This document shows, piece after piece, positions 59,469 to 64,000 of a DNA stretch of 64,000 bases. The stretch spans positions 3,658,001-3,722,000 of the forward strand of contig OX621256.1 of NCBI GenBank assembly GCA_951640165.1, given 5' to 3'. The position numbers and the translations under genes were made by a program. The stretch comes from Pseudoips prasinana. Lineage: Eukaryota; Arthropoda; Insecta; Lepidoptera; Nolidae. The notes beneath the pieces were generated by a model. The model was not told where the DNA came from. It saw only the letters and a list, made by a program, of their open reading frames with translations, and searched no databases. How positions within the stretch are numbered: position 1 is the first letter of the stretch; every line of letters begins with the position of its first letter.

Positions 59469-59880
59469 GTGACATTTAACCCTTACTACCACTTTCACAG
59501 ACATTGCCGCATGTCGGATGTTTTCTTTTGCCCCTCGGAGTACAAAACTCGATGGGTGGAACTACCACATTTCCGTTACTTCATCCCACTTGCATTGTCG
59601 CTAATGTCTAACATCCTCACTATCTTCTTACTAAGCACTGTTTCTTATGCTCTATTACCTATTTGCGTAATCATGCAAATCGCCGCTTATTCTGTTCTAC
59701 CCATTTATATTATTATAGAGTCATGTCAGTTATCCTTCTCTACCCATTTAAGTTATTCTAGAGCCATGTCGCTTATGCCCTATTACCTTTTCGTTTTTTT
59801 CTATGTGGAGGTATCTTATGCCGAACTACCTTACAAGAAAAATAAGGTTATTTGGTATAAGCGACATAAAATCACATAAA
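59469..59880 (+). repeat. Right subterminal zone of terminal-motif copies
   Basis: At least six diverged motif copies, e.g. GTCGCTAATGTCTAAC, CGCCGCTTATTCTGTTCTAC, TGTCAGTTATCCTTCTCTAC, TGTCGCTTATGCCCTATTAC, ATCTTATGCCGAACTACC, and one inverse GGTATAAGCGACAT near 59856-59870. Because most lack stops, they generate a spurious 136-aa ORF. Confidence 0.8.
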
Positions 59881-60044
59881 ACAACATCTAACTAATCAAA
59901 AAAACTAAAAATGCTAATGAAAGCTTTTACTTATCTTGATTCTATAACTGTTTCTATTTTCACAATACGACAATAAATAAAAAAGTTATGTTCGTTTTTC
60001 TATAATTTCAAACTTTAAACTGCTCCCCTGAACAATTTGGTTTT

Positions 60045-60077
60045 TGTCGCTTATCCCCTACTTCCTTTTAACCGTCG
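60045..60077 (-). repeat. Right TIR
   Basis: TGTCGCTTATCCCCTACTTC + CTTTTAACCGTCG; inverse of 55701-55733 with two differences. Followed by ATAT. Confidence 0.85.
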
Positions 60078-60427
60078 ATATGTTTGTTATGATTTTCAAA
60101 TAATTGGTAACATTTTTTGTGATTGTTTACTTAAAAAGGTACGATTTGGCTTTGTATTTAATTTTAATCTATTATAAAAGGATACAATTTGACGAAAGAA
60201 GGTGAATGAGTGGAATGGCCAATGCGTTCAGTTCATTCCCGTTCATGACATTCGGAACAACGGCCTAGTTCGGAGCTCTTACCGAGCGCTCGAGCTGAAA
60301 GGTTGTTAACAAGTGTTGTATGTATCTTGATTTATTATAGAGAAGGGAATTAATTTTGCTAAGTGTTGTAATGGTGCAATCCTGAAGATATAAATATACG
60401 TCTATTGCTGCTGAAAAACGTGTTTTC

Positions 60428-60540
60428 TTATCATGTTCATGCACACAAATATCTGTCCTGGGTGTGAATCTGGGTTTGATTCCCGCCCAGGTCCTTTGGC
60501 GTGAAAGACAAGTATCTATAGTCAACGCCAACCGGCCCGC
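60428..60540 (-). repeat. SINE family C head fragment (minus)
   Basis: CATGTTCATGCACACAAATA, TCTGTCCTGGGTGTGAATC, GATTCCCGCCCAGG, GCGTGAAAGACAAGTATC, CGCCAACCGGCCCGC. Confidence 0.65.
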
Positions 60541-60562
60541 AGTAAAAGTAACACCTAACTGA

Positions 60563-60805
60563 CGGTCACCGTAGCCTAGTTGGTAGTGCTCCTGCCTACG
60601 AAGCTGGTGGTCCTGGGTTCGAATCCCGGTAAGTGCAAATATTTGTGTGATGAGCACGAATATTTGTTTCTGAGTCATGGATGTTTTCTATGTATATAAG
60701 TATTTATCTATCTATATAAGTATGTATATCTTCGCCTGGTACCCATAGTACAAGCTTTGCTTAGTTTGGGGCTAGGATGATCTGTGTGACATTGTCCCCA
60801 GATAT

Positions 60806-60837
<32 letters not shown>
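60563..60837 (+). repeat. SINE family A, full-length with poly(A) tail
   Basis: Head GGTCACCGTAGCCTAGTTGG (box A) and GGTTCGAATCCCGG (box B); body as in 12264-12505; 3' end ATTGTCCCCAGATATTATT followed by 28 A residues (60810-60837). The long pure tail suggests a recent retroposition event. About 250 bp without tail, no ORF of its own. Confidence 0.92.
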
Positions 60838-60867
60838 TAGCTGTTCTTTAGCGAAAATATTTTTCAA

Positions 60868-61030
60868 ATTTATAGCATTATTCCCAATCTAATCTCATCT
60901 CAAAATAGGGAAATCATAAAATGTATCGTCCAAGTTTCGAACCAGCACCCTCTACTAAATTTACACAAGTAATGCTAAAAACTTAAATTTAATCATTTAG
61001 AAGGTGTTATCAATATGATATGATCTTTCA
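60868..61030 (-). repeat. Dispersed repeat family E
   Basis: TTTATAGCATTATTCCCAAT, ATCTCAAAATAGGGAAATCA, CGTCCAAGTTTCGAACCAGC, ACCCTCTACTAAATT; compare 6867-7035. Confidence 0.5.
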
Positions 61031-61154
61031 CAAGCAACTGTAAACATATCAGCCATGTTTCTAGAAAGCAAAGCCGATGGATAACATCTACATCTTCCGG
61101 AAGGGAATCCTAAATTATATGTGCCAGTGTGCATCGTTCGAGACTGGTCCTTCA

Positions 61155-61318
61155 TTCTTACCCACCACTGCAACTCCTGTAAGCCAAGATCAACAGTGGC
61201 ACACAATGAAATGACACTGAGCGGTGAAGCTGTAGCATGTCTCGGGGAATCACTTTAACTTTCTTGGATCCAGCAACGAATTTAAACAGAAAGAAACTAG
61301 GAGGTGTTAGAGTCTGAA
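61155..61318 (+). repeat. Dispersed repeat CTTACCCACCACTGCAACTC, second copy
   Basis: Colinear with 11276-11412 over the full length. Confidence 0.55.
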
Positions 61319-61384
61319 TAATTCCACTTGCCTCCAGAACAAAGCGGCTGATAGAATGGCATAACAAGGCTAGAGACAGTGTGT

Positions 61385-61450
61385 ATCGTTTGTAGCTTAA
61401 CGGTAGAACGCCTACACAGGATTGATTTTAAGAGAGGTAGGGCACAGCGT
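61385..61450 (+). repeat. tRNA-like head of family E
   Basis: CGTTTGTAGCTTAACGGTAG, AACGCCTACACAGG resembles a pol III box A and flanks. The matching box B is unclear. Confidence 0.4.
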
Positions 61451-61734
61451 TCATTCGCCCAAAGAGCAGCCCGACTGGGGAAGTACCTCCACCTTACAGA
61501 AGACATTCCTTAATAATAACATTAATAACTTAATGTTGTGTTTCTGCGTGTAAGTAGGGTCGCCAGAGCTCATCGGGGTGGGAGGAAGGGTCAGCAACAC
61601 TTGTTTGCTGACTCTTTTAAAGGCCAGCAAACCCACCCATGGCTCCTCTAGCGTTCGTGATAGTTTTCATAAATGATGTATTTCTGTTGCCGCTATAACA
61701 ACAAGTACTAAAAAACAAAATAAAATAAATATTT

Positions 61735-62260
61735 AAGGGACAAAAATAGAAAAAGAACAATAATTTTGGGGGGTTGCCATACATAGAACTGAAACTCAAA
61801 TTTTTTTTTTCATCGTACCCATGCAAAGTTACAGGGGGGGGGGGGACACTCATTTTACCACTTTGGAAGTGTCTCTCGCGCAAACTATTCAGTTTAGACA
61901 AAATGAAATTAGAAACCTCATTTTTGAAGACCTATCCATAGACATGTGGGATGTCTATGGATAGGTCTTCAAAAATGAGGTTTCTAATTTCCCTGTAACT
62001 TCTAATATAAGAGAATGATAAAACTAAAAAAAATACATGATGTACATTATGGGAGCCCATACAATAACATGAAATGCACGAACGTGAAAATCTTAATGTG
62101 CTTAACAGAGTACATATTCTACTTACCAAGTATTATATATAATATAATTCTTAAAGTTTCGGAAAAAAGTGGCTGTGACATTACGGACGGACACACAGAC
62201 ATGACGAATCCATAAGGGTTCCGTTTATTGCCATTGGGGTACGGAACCCTAAAAACCGCA
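61735..62260. repeat. Dispersed repeat X with an internal foldback
   Basis: Left part inverted (AATAGAAAAAGAACAATAAT ... CGCGCAAACTATTCAGTTTA), right part forward, ending GGGGTACGGAACCCTAAAAA. The strand switch occurs at the palindrome 61905-61991. Confidence 0.65.
61905..61991. repeat. Perfect 41-bp palindrome
   Basis: 61905-61945 is the exact inverse of 61951-61991 around GTGGG. The arm (GAAGACCTATCCATAGACAT) is an X-repeat segment also present once at 19995-20025, so the foldback arose within an X copy. Confidence 0.92.
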
Positions 62261-63149
62261 CCCCTATTGCGAAAGGTTAACTTTTTGCATAGTCCTGTTT
62301 AAATAAATTTCGTTAATACCCAAATACCTATTGTTCTGAAAACTGTTTTAAAATCAGCTTTTTACAGTCCTCGTAAATTTCATTCATTCCTATCGCATTT
62401 CCCTTTCATAATTCAGGGCGATAAAAATATAATAATCCGCCAAGTTTGAACAAATTAAACTCCGCACATACATTGTTAGGTTCACCGCGAAATATTAAAT
62501 ATGAATCTGTTAACTTACAAAGAGTTTTACATCCATAATGTTATTGTGTGGGAAAATCATGCCCCTACCAATGTTACTTGTAAAAAAATGTTTTAACGAC
62601 GCTTGCGGATATTTCTAGTATTAGGTTAGATTATTTAAATAAAAACTACTAAACAATAATATCGAATATTTATGTGGCAACACCAAGCGGTGACGTTTGA
62701 CAGGTAAACGAACTGGATTGATACTTTGTTCTGGAGCTCGCTACGAGTTGGTCGTGTCAAACACATTACGTTTACATGTCGACGTTTTCACACGAAATAT
62801 TATAATGAATAAATGCATATAATACAACACATTAACAAAAAACAAAAAATAAGTGGATTAGCTAGGCAGTATCAATAATAAAGATATTATTTAAGATTTA
62901 GTATAATGTCAGTTGTAAAAGAAAAACATAAAGCATAAGCATCAATATATATTAGAGTGCCAATTATTAATTGATAATTAATAAGCATTTCTACGTTTTT
63001 AAAAATCTTCGAAGTAATGGAACAAGGAGCACTTCATCATCATCACATATCTCAAATCTGTGCCGGCTCGACTCCGGGTGGTTACTAACGTGGACATACG
63101 TGAGACGGTCGGGCTGGTATTGTCTCTCTACGTTAATAAGTGAAGACAC
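62261..63149. other. No gene seen; possible promoter near 62670-62790
   Basis: At 62672-62705 GTGGCAACACCAAGCGGTGA, CGTTTGACAGGTAAACG stands out from AT-rich flanks, with GAGCTCGCTACGAG and a MspI-rich-free GC rise up to 62790. Such TGGCAACAC/TGACGTTTGACA words occur near some insect gene starts. No adjoining ORF is supported. Confidence 0.3.
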
Positions 63150-63290
63150 AGGTGGCTCAACCGATTGAGAATCGGAGATTCAAAAAAATCGCATTCTAAT
63201 CGGTCCATCCGTTTGTAAGCCACGATACCACAAACATACACACGCATCAAACTTATATCCAACATTACACTTTTAGTTAAAAATTAAATT
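63150..63290 (+). repeat. Dispersed repeat as at 3385-3560
   Basis: GGTGGCTCAACCGATTGAGA, AAAAAAATCGCATTCTAATC, GGTCCATCCGTTTGTAAGCC, CAAACATACACACGC, AACTTATA. Confidence 0.5.
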
Positions 63291-63885
63291 AGCTTTCAAA
63301 AATAATTTGAACGTTGAAATACTCAAGCAACCACCGTTTAATGCCAAGGCACTGCTATTTAGACAATACTGTACAAATATTGACTTCTACTTGTCTCAGC
63401 TTTGGTTTCCGTTTAGCAAATTTGCGTTTCTGCTCGCTATTTTAATAGACTGTCGTGAGGTCTATTTGTACGGAATAGATTTGCTCTGTTTGGCTTAATA
63501 GGAGACAGAACTTTTTTGATATAATTAATTCAGTAAACAATCATACATGATCGCTGATGGTAATATAACCGTTCACACCTTATTGTAATATTTACTATCC
63601 TTACTATATACTATTTTTATGAATTAAAAGGATTTCATCATAAAAAAAACGGGTTTATTCACACTTCAGAATAAATAATTTAGAAATCAACAACAATTTT
63701 CTTATGACAAATCACTTATAACGACAAACACAGCAATAAAAACTACACTTGTGCTTGAGATTAATAGTTACTTAATCCGGCAGAGCTTCCGCACGCCGCG
63801 ATGCCTGGTCCCAAAAGAGAGAGGCACCGTTGACTCGCCATATAAATAGGCAAAGTCCCACGTGACACCCCAGCGATATGAAAAA
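63291..63885. other. No gene seen
   Basis: A 63-codon ORF (63307-63498) without motifs; AT-rich remainder; CGGCAGAGCTTCCGCACGCC GC-rich patch near 63780. Confidence 0.45.
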
Positions 63886-64000
63886 TCCTTACACTATAAT
63901 ATTACAAATACGAAATTAACTCTGTCTGTTAGTCTGTCGTTCTTTCACGCCAAAATTACTGACCTGTTTTGAATGAAATTTGATACACATATAGTCTAGA
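63886..64000 (+). mobile_element. Helitron-like 5' end, cut by window end
   Basis: A|TCCTTACACTATAATATTAC, AAATACGAAATTAACTCTGT, CTGTTAGTCTGTCG, TTTCACGCCAAAATTACTGA. TC start and Helitron-like interior; the CTAG end would lie beyond the window. Confidence 0.5.

Larger units (their letters stand above)
55701..60077. mobile_element. 4.38-kb TIR element of unknown class with terminal-motif arrays
   Basis: Terminal inverted repeats of 33 bp (55701-55733 and 60045-60077) start CGACGGT(C/T)AAAA and contain GAAGTAGGGGATAAGCGACA; they differ at two positions. ATAT on both outer sides is a likely 4-bp target duplication. The subterminal zones (about 55820-56360 and 59470-60077) are filled with diverged copies of the terminal motif GTCGCTTATNCCCTACTACC. 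No transposase was found. The core holds LINE relics. Its ends do not match any superfamily I can name with confidence. Confidence 0.75.

Noticed and set aside
59469..59879. 136-codon ORF in the right subterminal zone
   Set aside because: Made of diverged non-coding motif copies; no domain, and codon frame is not preserved between copies.
1..64000. CRISPR array or prokaryotic operons
   Set aside because: No regular direct repeat-spacer pattern; SINEs, LINEs, Helitrons and splice-like signals show a eukaryotic nuclear genome.
1..64000. LTR retrotransposon
   Set aside because: No pair of long direct terminal repeats with TG...CA ends or pol domains of that type was found; only a faint gag-like hint at 52905.

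Overview
The window looks like non-coding, transposon-dense nuclear DNA from a moth or butterfly (Lepidoptera). The evidence is the AT-rich base composition, many tRNA-headed SINE copies, short Helitrons with A|TC...CTAG|T ends and the GCGGGTAAAACCGCGGGGCACAGCTAG-type 3' hairpin end, and several non-LTR retrotransposon families of insect type. No multi-exon host gene could be assembled. Three short stretches have host-gene character: a possible untranslated first exon on the minus strand (22388-22620), a possible gene start with a signal-peptide-like N terminus (51819-52044, plus strand), and a 53-bp candidate internal exon (54956-55008, plus strand). All three are tentative.

Layout. 0-22 kb is a mosaic of SINEs (families A, B, C, D, F and a 5S-rRNA-like family), Helitrons, LINE 3' fragments and inverted repeats, including a perfect 188-bp-arm foldback at 333-826. 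22-25 kb holds an AT-rich stretch, the possible first exon, Helitrons and an RTE-like LINE relic. 26.0-29.7 kb is an apparently intact Dong/R4-type retrotransposon (1193-aa ORF with reverse transcriptase, CCHC knuckle and restriction-like endonuclease), sitting in the ATT repeat tail of the preceding LINE. 30.7-31.2 kb is a non-autonomous hAT-like element with an 8-bp target duplication. 31-36 kb is mainly SINEs. 36.9-39.4 kb is a 5'-truncated LINE with a single in-frame stop. 39.66-43.57 kb is an apparently complete two-ORF LINE that splits a SINE A copy. 44-55 kb holds Helitrons, a PIF/Harbinger-like fragment, MITEs, a 680-bp tandem duplication and nested foldbacks.

55.70-60.08 kb is the most unusual structure: a 4.38-kb unit with 33-bp terminal inverted repeats, an apparent 4-bp ATAT target duplication inside an older SINE, and subterminal zones filled with diverged copies of the terminal motif, one set forming a 43-bp tandem array. 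Its core is occupied by relics of an R1-type LINE and of a second, RNase H-bearing LINE. I cannot assign it to a known superfamily. 60-64 kb returns to SINEs, a dispersed repeat containing a perfect 41-bp palindrome, a possible promoter and a Helitron end.

The genes present are selfish-element genes. The Dong-like ORF and the two-ORF LINE could supply active reverse transcriptase; the SINEs, Helitrons, MITEs and the TIR element are non-autonomous passengers. Nested order gives relative ages: SINE A predates the two-ORF LINE, the RTE-like tail predates the Dong-like element, and SINE C predates the TIR element. All family names rest on motif reading by eye without database searches.
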